Shown here: positions 25,045 through 33,565 of the stretch, piece after piece | How positions within the stretch are numbered: position 1 is the first letter of the stretch | How the letters are laid out: every line of letters starts with the position of its first letter | Assembly: GCF_030409315.1 (NCBI RefSeq) | Contig: NZ_JAUFPS010000012.1 | Location: 171,820 to 235,819 of the forward strand | Origin: Mucilaginibacter flavus | Lineage (GTDB): Bacteria; Bacteroidota; Bacteroidia; Sphingobacteriales; Sphingobacteriaceae | Reading direction: 5' to 3' | DNA: 64,000 nt | Notes under the pieces: generated by a model | What the model was told of the DNA's origin: nothing | Database searches by the model: none | The model's input: only the letters and a program-made list of their open reading frames with translations | Program-made: the position numbers and the translations under genes

Positions 25045-27363
25045 TTATTTAGGCTGATGCTTTTTGATACTGATAAATACCAGTTTTGAAGTTGGCGTAT
25101 TGCTTTTTTCGGCTACGCTATCAATTGGGATCAGTACGTTGGCTTCCGGGTAGTAAGTGGCGGTATTACCTTCGGGGATGTTGTAAGATACGATGACAAA
25201 AAGCCTGGCTACACGTTCCCTCCCGCCGAAGTTATTGTAAAGATCAACCAATTCACCATCTTTAAAGCCGGCTTTGGCAATATCGTTGGCGTTCATGAAT
25301 ATTACACGACGCTCATTGTGGATGCCCCGATAGCGGTCATCTAAGCCGTAAATGGTGGTATTAAACTGATCGTGGCTACGAATGGTGGTCATGCGGTACT
25401 CGCCTTCGCCTATTTCGTGTTTGGGTAGTTCGGCAATGTTAAATCCTACCCTGTTGCCAAAATCAATATTTTCAAACTTGCCGTCGCGCGGCCCATTAGG
25501 TAAATAAAAACCTCCGGGGATGCGCACCTTTTGGTTGTAATGCTCAAAACCAGGGATTGTTTTGGCTATGGCATCGCGTACGGCGTCGTAACTTTTCTCG
25601 AATTTTGTCCAATCAATTACAGATCGGCTACCCAGCGTAGCCTTTGCCATACGGCATACAATCTGATTTTCGTTCAGCAAATCTTTGGAGATAGGCTCCA
25701 ACATGCCTTTTGACATTTGCACAACGCCCATAGAGTTTTCGCTGCTGATAAACTGATCTTCGCCGAGTACAACATCCTTATCGCTTCGCGAAAGCGTTGG
25801 TAATATCAAGGCCTCATCGCCATGCACCAGATGGCTACGGTTAAGTTTGGTTGATACATGAACACTCATTTCCAATTTTCGCATCCCTTCGGCCGTGTAA
25901 GTAGTATCCGGCGTAGCCGAAAGAAAATTGCCACCCATGGCAAAGAAAACCTTGAGTTTACCCTCGTGCATGGCTTGTATGGATTCTACCACATCATAGC
26001 CATGTTTGCGCGGCGGCTCAAAGCCGAAAACCTCTTTCAGTTTATCTAACTGTTTTGGTTTGGGTTTATCAAATATCATCATGGTGCGGTTACCCTGCAC
26101 ATTGCTATGCCCCCGTACAGGGCATAAACCGGCACCGGGCTTGCCTATGGCTCCTTTAAGCAGCGCAAGGTTAACAATTTCCTTTACAGTAGCTACCCCG
26201 TTTACGTGCTGTGTAACGCCCATGGCCCAGCAAATAATAATACGGCTTTTATCTTTCAGCATATCGGCCGCCTGCTCAATCTGGGCTATTGAGATGCCGC
26301 ATTCATCGGCAAGGTGCGATAACTCAAACTGGTTTAAGTGGTTCAGAAAAGCTACATAGCCTTCTGTATTGGATTTGATGAACTCGTGGTCAAACACTTT
26401 ACCTGGGTTTTCCTGCTCAGCTTTGTATAGCAGTTTTTCAATGGCTTTCAACAAAGCCATATCGCCGTTTATTTTAACTTGTAAGTACAAGTCGGCAAGT
26501 TGGGAATTTATGCCCAGTATGCCTTTAAGGGTTTGCGGGTTTTTAAAGCCCATTAAACCAGCCTCGTGCAACGGATTTACGGCGATGATCTTTGCACCCT
26601 TTTGCTTGGCTTTCTCCAAAGCGGTAAGCATCCGGGGGTGGTTAGTACCCGGATTTTGGCCGATAATCATGATTACATCCGTATCATAAAAATCATTCAG
26701 CGTAACGGTGCCCTTACCTATCCCAATGGCCTCGGCTAAACCCAAACTGGTAGATTCGTGGCACAGGTTTGAGCAATCGGGCATGTTATTGGTACCAAAC
26801 TCGCGGATAAACAACTGATAAGTAAACGAGGCTTCATTGCTGGTACGCCCTGAGGTGTAAAAAGCCGCCTCATCCGGCGATGCCAGGCTGTTAAGCTTAT
26901 CCCCTATCTTTTTAAAGGCATCGTCCCAGCTGATAGGCTGATAATGCGTAGCGCCTTTGGGCAGGTAAACCGGTTGGGCTATACGGCCTTTTTTACCAAT
27001 CTCGTAATCATTTAGTTTAGCCAAATCGGCAACTGAATTTTCGGCAAAGAATTTGGCAGTGAGTTTTTTGGTGGTGGCTTCCTCGGCCAGGGCTTTGGCG
27101 CCGTTTTCGCAATACTCGGCAATGGGCGAACGGTCGTCGTCCGGATCGGGCCAGGCACAGCCAGAGCAGTCAAAACCATCCTTCTTGTTCATCTTAAACA
27201 AGCCTTCCATCCCCCGCACAAAACCCGACTCCTGCAAAATATCAACCATAGCCACCGTTACAGCAGGTATGCCCGCCGCCCAGGTTTTTGGCTTGGTCAC
27301 CTTCAGATCGAGCAGTTCTTCGGGATTCTCTGCTGCGGGTTGTTCTTTTATACTATTGCTCAT
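25045..27363 (-). CDS. FdhF/YdeP-family molybdopterin oxidoreductase
   Basis: A 772-residue bis-MGD enzyme of the YdeP type within the formate dehydrogenase/DMSO reductase superfamily. It has an N-terminal 'GFDCSGCAWPDPDDDRS' cysteine motif, 'ATHYQPISWDDAFKKIGDKL', 'GRTSNEASFTYQLFIRE', 'CSNLCHES', 'IIGQNPGTNHPRML' and a C-terminal MGD-binding domain ('MTTIRSHDQFNTTIYGLDDRYRGI'). The family's substrate is not well defined; E. coli YdeP is linked to acid resistance and formate dehydrogenase is not proven. It overlaps the upstream small gene by four bases (ATGA) and lies in one run with fdhD, which supplies sulfur to such enzymes. Confidence 0.9.
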   Translation of the reverse strand: MSNSIKEQPAAENPEELLDLKVTKPKTWAAGIPAVTVAMVDILQESGFVRGMEGLFKMNKKDGFDCSGCAWPDPDDDRSPIAEYCENGAKALAEEATTKKLTAKFFAENSVADLAKLNDYEIGKKGRIAQPVYLPKGATHYQPISWDDAFKKIGDKLNSLASPDEAAFYTSGRTSNEASFTYQLFIREFGTNNMPDCSNLCHESTSLGLAEAIGIGKGTVTLNDFYDTDVIMIIGQNPGTNHPRMLTALEKAKQKGAKIIAVNPLHEAGLMGFKNPQTLKGILGINSQLADLYLQVKINGDMALLKAIEKLLYKAEQENPGKVFDHEFIKSNTEGYVAFLNHLNQFELSHLADECGISIAQIEQAADMLKDKSRIIICWAMGVTQHVNGVATVKEIVNLALLKGAIGKPGAGLCPVRGHSNVQGNRTMMIFDKPKPKQLDKLKEVFGFEPPRKHGYDVVESIQAMHEGKLKVFFAMGGNFLSATPDTTYTAEGMRKLEMSVHVSTKLNRSHLVHGDEALILPTLSRSDKDVVLGEDQFISSENSMGVVQMSKGMLEPISKDLLNENQIVCRMAKATLGSRSVIDWTKFEKSYDAVRDAIAKTIPGFEHYNQKVRIPGGFYLPNGPRDGKFENIDFGNRVGFNIAELPKHEIGEGEYRMTTIRSHDQFNTTIYGLDDRYRGIHNERRVIFMNANDIAKAGFKDGELVDLYNNFGGRERVARLFVIVSYNIPEGNTATYYPEANVLIPIDSVAEKSNTPTSKLVFISIKKHQPK

Positions 27364-27716
27364 GGCTTTTTAGCTAACAATGGGTTAGGGTAATTATCGC
27401 TCTGGTCTTCATCTACATTATCCAAACAGGTAAAATCTTTTTCGACCAATAAAAACAGGTTGCCGTGTTTACCCTCAAAGCCAACCTTATCGGTATCAAC
27501 AAATTCTTTGATCACAAATTTGGGTACGTACAGGATGATCGTATTCTCCCTAAAAACAGAGGATAGGTGCTCATCGTCAACCAACTGTACAGCATAATAA
27601 AGCTGCTGGCCGCCAAAGTCCACCTCCTCTTGTAAATGTCCTTCTTCGGCCAGTTGCGCTACATCACTTTTGGTAAGCCTGTATCGTAACGAATTTCCTT
27701 TAATACGTATTTTCAT
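27360..27716 (-). CDS. Conserved small protein between fdhD and the Mo oxidoreductase
   Basis: A 118-residue soluble protein ('MKIRIKGNSLRYRLTKSDVAQ', 'LSSVFRENTIILYVPK', 'VGFEGKHGNLFLLVEKDFTC'). I recall similar small proteins beside molybdenum genes in Bacteroidetes (possibly DUF7009), but the assignment is uncertain. It lies 5 bases after fdhD and overlaps the oxidoreductase ATG by four bases, so it is translated as part of the operon. A chaperone or redox-partner role is only a guess from position. Confidence 0.6.
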   Translation of the reverse strand: MKIRIKGNSLRYRLTKSDVAQLAEEGHLQEEVDFGGQQLYYAVQLVDDEHLSSVFRENTIILYVPKFVIKEFVDTDKVGFEGKHGNLFLLVEKDFTCLDNVDEDQSDNYPNPLLAKKP

Positions 27717-27721
27717 AGGTG

Positions 27722-28621
27722 TTATATATTTTCAACAACAACGGAACTGCCGGTAGTAACAGTTTCATTGCCTGGTATAAATACGCGGTGTGCCGCGGTG
27801 TAAATATTAAAACGTTCGTCGCGCAGAAATCCTATCAGCGTAATTTTAAATTCATCTGCCAGTTGCACGGCCAGGCTTGAAGGCGCGCCAACAGCCGCGA
27901 TGATATTAATGCCTGCCATAGCCGCTTTTTGTACCAGCTCGAAACTTGCCCTACCGCTTAGCAGCAACACGGTTTGGTTTAAGGGCAGCCAATCATAAGC
28001 CAGGGCAGCTCCTATCAACTTATCTAACGCGTTATGCCTGCCTACATCCTCACGCAGCAACAGAAGCTCGCCTTGCGTAGTAAATAAGGCAGAGGCATGT
28101 AGGCCGCCGGTATCTGTAAAAACACGCTGGTGACGCTGTAAAATGGCCGGGAGCTGATGGAGTACATGAGTAGTTACCATATCATGATCTTCGCCCCCGG
28201 CAACAAAACTGCTTACCGTGCGGATGGCGTTGATAGAACCCTTACCGCAAACCCCACAGCTTGATGTGGTATAAAAATTACGTTCGGTATTTTGGAGGTG
28301 CGGCATAACGCCGGGATTTAAACTAACCTGTATAGTGTTCTCTTTATCTTCGGCACAGGCAATAAACCGGTGTTGGGTTGATGCTATATCCGCGGCGTTT
28401 TTGATGATGCCCTCGGTAAACAAAAAACCTTTAGCCAGTTCGGCATCATGACCTGGTGTGCGCATGGTAACGGAAACATTGCGCACAACCCGCTGCTCTT
28501 GAGGCCCATATTCCAGCCTGATCTCTAAGGGTTCCTCAATAGCAAGCACATCAACAGCGAGTGTACTATTTTGGGCGGTTACTTTTACAATGGGCAGGTG
28601 CTGTGTGGACTTGGCTGACAT
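27722..28621 (-). CDS. fdhD: Formate dehydrogenase accessory sulfurtransferase
   Basis: A 299-residue FdhD. It carries the catalytic cysteine motif 'TTSSCGVCGKGSINAI', whose CxxC passes sulfur from IscS to Mo-bis-MGD. Also present are 'TGGLHASALFTTQGELLLLREDVGRHNALDKLIG' and the GDP/cofactor-binding 'LLLSGRASFELVQKAAMAGI'. It starts the minus-strand operon fdhD, small protein, YdeP-type oxidoreductase. Its neighbour on the other strand is moaD, 131 bases away, with a copy of the CCCTAAAGGGGGAG repeat between. Confidence 0.93.
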   Translation of the reverse strand: MSAKSTQHLPIVKVTAQNSTLAVDVLAIEEPLEIRLEYGPQEQRVVRNVSVTMRTPGHDAELAKGFLFTEGIIKNAADIASTQHRFIACAEDKENTIQVSLNPGVMPHLQNTERNFYTTSSCGVCGKGSINAIRTVSSFVAGGEDHDMVTTHVLHQLPAILQRHQRVFTDTGGLHASALFTTQGELLLLREDVGRHNALDKLIGAALAYDWLPLNQTVLLLSGRASFELVQKAAMAGINIIAAVGAPSSLAVQLADEFKITLIGFLRDERFNIYTAAHRVFIPGNETVTTGSSVVVENI

Positions 28622-28752
28622 ATGTAAATATACAATTTAGTGGTATAAAATGTTTAACCCCCTGGTGCCCTAAAGGGGGAGCTTTTGATTAGCATGATGT
28701 TATATTTTCACTTTGTTTAACTTTTGTTTCCGTTTTGGCCTAATTTTGATTT

Positions 28753-28995
28753 ATGAAGATCAATGTACTGGCGTTTGGGGTAGCTAAGGAGATATTCGGG
28801 AGTTCGGCAGTGAGTTTGGAATTGACAAACGATGCAACCATTTATAATTTAAAGTATGTATTGGAGCAGCAGTATCCGCGCCTAAAACAACTGGCATCAT
28901 ACATGGTGGCCGTAAATAACGAATACGCCCTACCCGGCGATACCATTCATGAACGCGACGAAATAGCGATTATACCACCGGTGAGCGGAGGATGA
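28753..28995 (+). CDS. moaD: Molybdopterin synthase sulfur carrier subunit
   Basis: An 80-residue ubiquitin-fold protein ending in the Gly-Gly tail (IIPPVSGG), which is thiocarboxylated by MoeB and donates sulfur to precursor Z in the MoaE complex. Features are 'MKINVLAFGVAKEIFGSSAV' and 'YMVAVNNEYALPGDTIHERDEIAIIPP'. A TAATTTTG phrase sits just before the ATG (28741-28748). It is separated from moaE by a repeat-containing gap and a GNAT gene. Confidence 0.93.
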   Translation: MKINVLAFGVAKEIFGSSAVSLELTNDATIYNLKYVLEQQYPRLKQLASYMVAVNNEYALPGDTIHERDEIAIIPPVSGG

Positions 28996-29199
28996 TTTTG
29001 GGACTGGCAGACTGTGGGACTTTGAGACTGGTGGATTGTGGGACTTTTTTTAGGTTGAGATGAGTTTGAAAGAAAAAAGCGTTGGGAAAGTGCGATTCCT
29101 TCCTTGGGGAAGGCGGGGTAAGGATTTAATTGACCATTCGTGAACATAACGTATAATCGCTTACAGAAACCCATCCCTACAAGGGAAAACAAAAACGAA

Positions 29200-29292
29200 G
29201 TCATTCTGGAACTTGTTTCAGAACCCCATATGCAAAGTATACTTCGTGAAGTAGACCTACCCGATGGGGTGCCGAAACAAGTTCGGCATGAC
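29200..29292. repeat. Hairpin repeat, second copy of the 10799-10893 type
   Basis: The arms 'GTCATTCTGGAACTTGTTTC' and 'GGTGCCGAAACAAGTTCGGC' match those of the first copy; the middle differs and contains its own small hairpin ACTTCGTGAAGT. It lies in the 399-base gap between moaD and the GNAT gene. The remaining gap is simple GGGACT-like and 'TCCTTAATCC' sequence with no gene. Confidence 0.65.
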
Positions 29293-29394
29293 AATTTAAA
29301 TATAAAACAATGCCTTAATCCTTGCTCCATAAATCCTTAATCCAAGAAAAAGTCCTTATTCCTTAATCCAAAAATCCTTACTCAAAAGAAAAAT

Positions 29395-29823
29395 ATGTTT
29401 ATCAGAAGTTCCGTCGTATCCGATCATCCAGCAATATCAAACCTGCTTGCACAATTGGGCTATCCGGGGTCGGAAAGTTTTTTACCGGCTAATTTGGAGC
29501 GAATGCTTGGTCAGGCTAATTCACAAGTTTTGGTTTGCGAGGTGGATGGGCAAGTCGCGGGCTTTATCGCTTTTGATTTTTTAACGCAATTGGTAGTAAA
29601 AGGCGACTTTGTACGCATCAGTTGTTTTGCCGTTGATGCATCTGCCAGAAGCAAAGGCGTAGGTAAACTGATGGAAGACCATCTTACCACCCTGGCTAAA
29701 GAACGTAATTGCGACAGGATTGAGGTACATTGCCACTCGCGCAGGGTTGATGCACACCGTTTTTATGAGCGGCAGGGCTACCAGGATTCGCCTAAATATT
29801 TTTTCAAATCGTTGATAGCATAA
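29395..29823 (+). CDS. GNAT-family N-acetyltransferase
   Basis: A 142-residue GNAT enzyme. The acetyl-CoA pyrophosphate-binding motif is 'VDASARSKGVGKLMEDHL' (Q/RxxGxG/A type, here RSKGVG). It follows the beta-4 strand 'FVRISCFAV', and the C-terminal 'IEVHCHSRRVDAHRFYERQGYQ' is typical of the family. The substrate is unknown. It lies only 6 bases before moaE and is probably cotranscribed with it, an unusual partner for a molybdenum cofactor gene. Confidence 0.85.
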   Translation: MFIRSSVVSDHPAISNLLAQLGYPGSESFLPANLERMLGQANSQVLVCEVDGQVAGFIAFDFLTQLVVKGDFVRISCFAVDASARSKGVGKLMEDHLTTLAKERNCDRIEVHCHSRRVDAHRFYERQGYQDSPKYFFKSLIA

Positions 29824-29829
29824 GTAAAA

Positions 29830-30252
29830 ATGAGCAATACCCAGATCTTGCTTTCGGCAAATGTTTTAAATATTCAGTCATGCATTGACTGGGTAATGTC
29901 GCCCGAAAGTGGCGGTATAGATGTGTTTATTGGCACGGTACGCAATGCCACCAAAGGCAAAAGGGTTTTAAAACTTGATTTTGAGGCTTACGAACCGATG
30001 GCCATTAGCGAGATGGAAAAGATAGCCAAGCAGGCATTTGAAAAATGGCCGGTGCAAAAAGTACTAATCCATCACCGAACAGGTGAGTTACAGGTTGGCG
30101 AAGTACCTGTGGTGATCGCGGTGTCTGCCGCCCATCGTGATGCCGCGTTTGAGGCCTGCCGATATATCATAGACACCCTGAAACAAACCGTCCCTATCTG
30201 GAAAAAAGAGGCCTTTGAGGATGGCGAAGTTTGGGTGGCAGCGCACCCCTGA
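29830..30252 (+). CDS. moaE: Molybdopterin synthase catalytic subunit
   Basis: A 140-residue MoaE. The family marks are 'GGIDVFIGTVRNATKGKRVLKLDFEAYEPMA', 'VLIHHRTGELQVGEVPVVIAVSAAHRDAAFEACRYIID' and the catalytic lysine region 'VPIWKKEAFEDGEVW'. With MoaD it adds the dithiolene sulfurs to cyclic pyranopterin phosphate. The last 29 bases of its coding sequence are present again, with the stop, about 290 bases downstream. Confidence 0.93.
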   Translation: MSNTQILLSANVLNIQSCIDWVMSPESGGIDVFIGTVRNATKGKRVLKLDFEAYEPMAISEMEKIAKQAFEKWPVQKVLIHHRTGELQVGEVPVVIAVSAAHRDAAFEACRYIIDTLKQTVPIWKKEAFEDGEVWVAAHP

Positions 30253-30621
30253 GATTTCGGATTTGGGAATTTCGATTTCGGATTTAATTCGAGGGTTGAG
30301 GGAAAAATCGACCTTTCTTTTGTCATCCTTCAAGCGTTCAGGATGACAACTGCCCGTTGTTGGTGTTGTCACCAACAATTGTTTTCCGGCGCTACCTTCG
30401 CCTAAGTATACTATCCCTGACTGCGAGAAATAAACGTCTTTCTGTACAAGGCCATTGGGTAAAATAACAGCAAAGAGCATCACGAACCTACTGTTGGTGA
30501 CAACACCAACAGCGTGCGAAGTTTGGGTAGCAGCGCACCCCTGAGATTTCGGATTTGGGAATTTCGATTTCGGATTTAATTCAAGGATCGGGTAAAAAAT
30601 AGACATCTCTTTTGTCATCCT
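30224..30621. repeat. Direct repeat of the moaE 3' end flanking hairpins
   Basis: Segment 30224-30329 (the last codons of moaE, its stop, and 77 bases beyond) recurs at 30516-30621 with about ten mismatches, offset 292 bases. Between the copies are two 8-9 base-pair hairpins in opposite orientation, TGTTGGTG/CACCAACA at 30358-30377 and CTGTTGGTG/CACCAACAG at 30490-30511, with complementary loops TTGT and ACAA. The 484-base gap between moaE and moeB is filled by this structure and the next repeat. Confidence 0.7.
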
Positions 30622-30702
30622 GAGGAACGAAGGATCTTCTTCGCCCTGTAAATCGCCTACTTTTCTAACGAAGAAGATCCTTCACAGCGTTCAAGGATGA
30701 CA
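30613..30702. repeat. Hairpin repeat (TGTCATCCTGAGGAACGAAGG type)
   Basis: The stem 'TGTCATCCT...GAAGGATCTTCTTCG' pairs with 'CGAAGAAGATCCTTC...AAGGATGACA'. It lies between the convergent moaE and moeB genes and is a plausible bidirectional transcript end. Confidence 0.55.
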
Positions 30703-30736
30703 ACGGTTTTTTATAATTTGAAAACATCTCTTACAT

Positions 30737-31786
30737 CTAAATATATCCCTTCAACCCGCCCTTCAGCGATAACACATCCGCCTCGGGCATCATTTTCATA
30801 ATCAGCTTTACGGCTTCGGCACTGCGGATGCCGGTGGCGCAGTACAGTACTTTGGTAGTAGTGCTGGTAAAAAATGGCAGGTAGCTTTCCAGTTCATCCA
30901 ATGGGATGTGGGTGCCGCCAATATCATAGGCATCACGCTCCTGTTCGGTGCGTACATCAACCAATTCTATATCATTTTTTTGCAGCCTGGCTTTGAGTTC
31001 TTCTGCAGTTATGGTTGGGGTGCTTACCGTTTGGGTTAAACGCCTGATGTTTGTTTGGGTTACGCTGCCTATTTTAATAATGCGGCTTTGCATGCTTTGT
31101 GCATCAAATATGAGCACTTTGCCGGCCAGCAGTTCGCCGGTTTGGGTAATGTATTTGATTACTTCATTGGCTTGCATACAGCCAATAATACCCGCCAAGG
31201 TGGGGATTACGCCGCCTTCGGCACAATTAGGGATTTGTGTAGCATCAACCTTAGGGAAAAGATCCCGGTAATTTGGTGTTCGCTGGTCGTCCTTGCATTT
31301 TACGTTCCATACCGCCACCTGGCCTTCAAACTGGTAAATAGCACCGTAAACTAACGGCTTACTGCTTAAAACGCAGGCATCGTTTAGCAGGTACCGGGTT
31401 TCAAAATTATCGGTGCCATCAACCACAATATCGTACTGGTTCACAATATCCAGTACGTTTGTTGATGTAATCTTTTCTGTATAGGGTACCAATTTTACGC
31501 CCGGATTTTGCGCTTGCAAGCGCATGCAGGCTAAAATGGCTTTCTCCTGCCCTATATCAGCTGGGGTGTATAAAATCTGGCGGTGCAGGTTACTCTCTGA
31601 TACGGTATCAAAATCGGCAATGCCAATAGTGCCCACCCCTGTAGAGGTTAAATATTGCGCGGACGGGCAGCCCAAACCACCAGCTCCTACTATCAACACC
31701 TTTGCCTGTTGTAATAGCTTCTGAGCGCTTGCGCTAAAACCAGGCAAGGCTATCTGGCAGCTGTATCTTAAATCAGGATTGCTCAT
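30737..31786 (-). CDS. moeB: MoeB/ThiF-type adenylyltransferase fused to a rhodanese domain
   Basis: A 349-residue protein. The N-terminal 240 residues are an E1-like adenylating enzyme with the ATP loop 'VLIVGAGGLGCPSAQYLTST' and the zinc- or Cys-bearing 'IPNCAEGGVIPTLAGIIGCMQANEVIKYI'. A C-terminal rhodanese domain ends 'VLYCATGIRSAEAVKLIMKM', where the Cys of CATGIRS is the sulfur carrier. It activates MoaD (or ThiS) at its Gly-Gly end and may also supply sulfur. It overlaps the MobA-like gene by 14 bases. Confidence 0.9.
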   Translation of the reverse strand: MSNPDLRYSCQIALPGFSASAQKLLQQAKVLIVGAGGLGCPSAQYLTSTGVGTIGIADFDTVSESNLHRQILYTPADIGQEKAILACMRLQAQNPGVKLVPYTEKITSTNVLDIVNQYDIVVDGTDNFETRYLLNDACVLSSKPLVYGAIYQFEGQVAVWNVKCKDDQRTPNYRDLFPKVDATQIPNCAEGGVIPTLAGIIGCMQANEVIKYITQTGELLAGKVLIFDAQSMQSRIIKIGSVTQTNIRRLTQTVSTPTITAEELKARLQKNDIELVDVRTEQERDAYDIGGTHIPLDELESYLPFFTSTTTKVLYCATGIRSAEAVKLIMKMMPEADVLSLKGGLKGYI

Positions 31787-32966
31787 TAGCAGCTAATTTT
31801 TGATGGATAATCCTTTTTACCGTTTCTAATTCTTCGGGTGTGTTTACATTGGTAAGCGCTTCAGGCTGCGGAGCGTTTAGTAGGGTGATATCTGTATTGA
31901 TCAGCACTTTCCTGGGGCATGAATTGCCCTGCGCCAAAAACGACAACAAGATAGGGTAACTTTTCGGTTCCCAAATGGCTATCAATGGTTCGGGAAAGTC
32001 AGTAACCGGACTATAATAAGCCGTTGCTACGGACGAGCTATTGCGCCAGGCCACCAAATTACGCAGCGTGCCCTCATCCATCAAAGGTAAATCGCAGGCT
32101 ATCACCAGCCAGGCACTATCGGGCTGCTCCCTAAAGGCAGATAATATGGCGCCATACGGGCCAAGCCCGGTAAAAGTATCCGTTAACGATGGATACGGCG
32201 CGTTTACATCCTCCACCTGACCAGCCGCGTAAGAAATGTATACGTCCTTACAAAACGGCTTCAGCATATCGGCCATGTAGTAACGCTGTGGTTTACCATG
32301 CCAGTTAATGCCGCCCTTATCAAACCCCATGCGTTCGCTTTTACCGCCGGCCAATACCAAAGCGTTTAAAACGGGCTTGGCTTGCTTTAACTGGGCATCA
32401 AAAAAGGCGATGATCTTTTCTTTATCGCCCAGTTTATAAACCGGAATCTGCTGCCAGTTGGGGATGGCTTCTTTGATAAAATCGAACAAATCATCACTAT
32501 TATCGGCCAATAAAAATAGCTCTACATTGGTCAACTGGTCAAGCCGTTTAAGCAATGACGCCCGTTTATTGATATCGATAATTACCACCTGTGCTTTAGC
32601 CAGCTGATGATTGCCATTTACCAGTAATAAATCGGTATTTGCAAATTGCTGCTTAAGCTGATACGGCATCAGCGGGTTTTGAAAGTTAAACTGCTGGTAG
32701 TTTAACTGATCGGTATAATCCAATATCGCCCCGGTAGCCAACCTGCCCGGCAGCAAGGTAACATCATCGTTATGCGATGTATCTATGTAAGCGCATTTAT
32801 ATTCGGCACCCAGCGCGCCAATAACGTCATCGGCCAATAGTTTGATCACCACGCATGGCCCGCCAACAATAGCCCACTCATTACGGCTGTAATTACCGGT
32901 AGATGGCCTGGTCAGCTTGGCGTGTTTGCGGTGTTTTTTTTCGGGATTACCCTCGTTTAAAGTCAC
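31773..32966 (-). CDS. MobA-like molybdenum cofactor guanylyltransferase with degenerate MobB-like N-terminal half
   Basis: A 397-residue protein starting at GTG. The C-terminal half (about 205-397) is an NTP transferase with 'LNALVLAGGKSERMGFDKGG' and 'WLVIACDLPLMDEGTLRNLV', matching MobA, which makes Mo-bis-MGD. The N-terminal half contains 'NEWAIVGGPCVVIKLLADDV', laid out like the MobB P-loop but lacking GKT/S, followed by strands of a GTPase-like fold. The 20-base overlap with moaC and the 14-base overlap with moeB indicate a tightly coupled operon. Its product would serve the YdeP-type enzyme in this window. Confidence 0.8.
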   Translation of the reverse strand: MTLNEGNPEKKHRKHAKLTRPSTGNYSRNEWAIVGGPCVVIKLLADDVIGALGAEYKCAYIDTSHNDDVTLLPGRLATGAILDYTDQLNYQQFNFQNPLMPYQLKQQFANTDLLLVNGNHQLAKAQVVIIDINKRASLLKRLDQLTNVELFLLADNSDDLFDFIKEAIPNWQQIPVYKLGDKEKIIAFFDAQLKQAKPVLNALVLAGGKSERMGFDKGGINWHGKPQRYYMADMLKPFCKDVYISYAAGQVEDVNAPYPSLTDTFTGLGPYGAILSAFREQPDSAWLVIACDLPLMDEGTLRNLVAWRNSSSVATAYYSPVTDFPEPLIAIWEPKSYPILLSFLAQGNSCPRKVLINTDITLLNAPQPEALTNVNTPEELETVKRIIHQKLAANEQS

Positions 32967-33417
32967 GTTTACCTCCTGTTTTTGCTATCAGTTTGGTTTC
33001 TTTAATCACAATATCGTGGCTCATGGCCTTGCACATATCATACACGGTAAGCGCGGCGATGGATGCGCCAACCAACGCCTCCATCTCGATACCTGTTTTA
33101 GCCGTGATGCTGGCCGTACATTCAATTACAATTTCCTGCTGCTTATTAACCTCCACAGTAATAGCGCAATTTTCCATGCCCAGCGGGTGGCAAAGCGGAA
33201 TCAGGTCGCCCGTTTTTTTAGCTGCCATTATACCGGCAATAATAGCCGTTTGAAAAACCGGCCCCTTTTTGCTCAGCAACTCGCCATTAACCAAATATTG
33301 CAGCACTTCATCGGGCAGCACCACAACACTGCGCGCCGTAGCTGTACGGTGCGTGGCTTGCTTGGCGGCTACATCAACCATAGCGGGGTTGCCTTGTTTA
33401 TCTATATGGGTTAACAT
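32947..33417 (-). CDS. moaC: Cyclic pyranopterin monophosphate synthase
   Basis: A 156-residue MoaC read from the ATG at 33417 (MLTHIDKQGNPAMVDV), the usual family start; an in-frame ATG 108 bases earlier would add unrelated residues. Hallmarks are 'GNPAMVDVAAKQATHRTATA', 'IPLCHPLGMENCAITVEV' and 'GIEMEALVGASIAALTVYDMCKA', including the catalytic Lys/His/Asp set near 'MSHDIVIKETKLIAKTGG'. With MoaA it converts GTP to cPMP. Confidence 0.95.
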   Translation of the reverse strand: MLTHIDKQGNPAMVDVAAKQATHRTATARSVVVLPDEVLQYLVNGELLSKKGPVFQTAIIAGIMAAKKTGDLIPLCHPLGMENCAITVEVNKQQEIVIECTASITAKTGIEMEALVGASIAALTVYDMCKAMSHDIVIKETKLIAKTGGKRDFKRG

Positions 33418-33462
33418 TTTATATTTATGATTACGCTGATTGAGAATGATTTCTTTTTTTGC

Positions 33463-33565
33463 CTGAACCACAATTAAGCGGGTTATTGGATTAACAGGAT
33501 TTTCTTTTAAGAAGACGCAAATCAAAATCCAAAAATTCTGATGAATCCAATTAATCCTGGTTCAG
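33463..33565. repeat. Inverted repeat (CTGAACCA...TGGTTCAG type)
   Basis: Imperfect arms CTGAACCACAATTAA and AATTAATCCTGGTTCAG bound a segment with GGATTAACAGGATTTTC, a common scattered repeat of Bacteroidetes. The right arm runs into the stop codon of moeA, so its last two codons and the stop lie at the repeat edge. Confidence 0.5.

Noticed and set aside
28741..28752. TAATTTTG as the moaD promoter
   Set aside because: It matches the -7 consensus but ends four bases before the ATG and has no -33 element at the right spacing, so it would force a leaderless transcript.
30088..30618. Minus-strand 176-residue reading frame across the moaE tail repeat
   Set aside because: It runs antisense through moaE and the duplicated segment; its start is inside a repeat and its peptide repeats itself, so it follows from the duplication.
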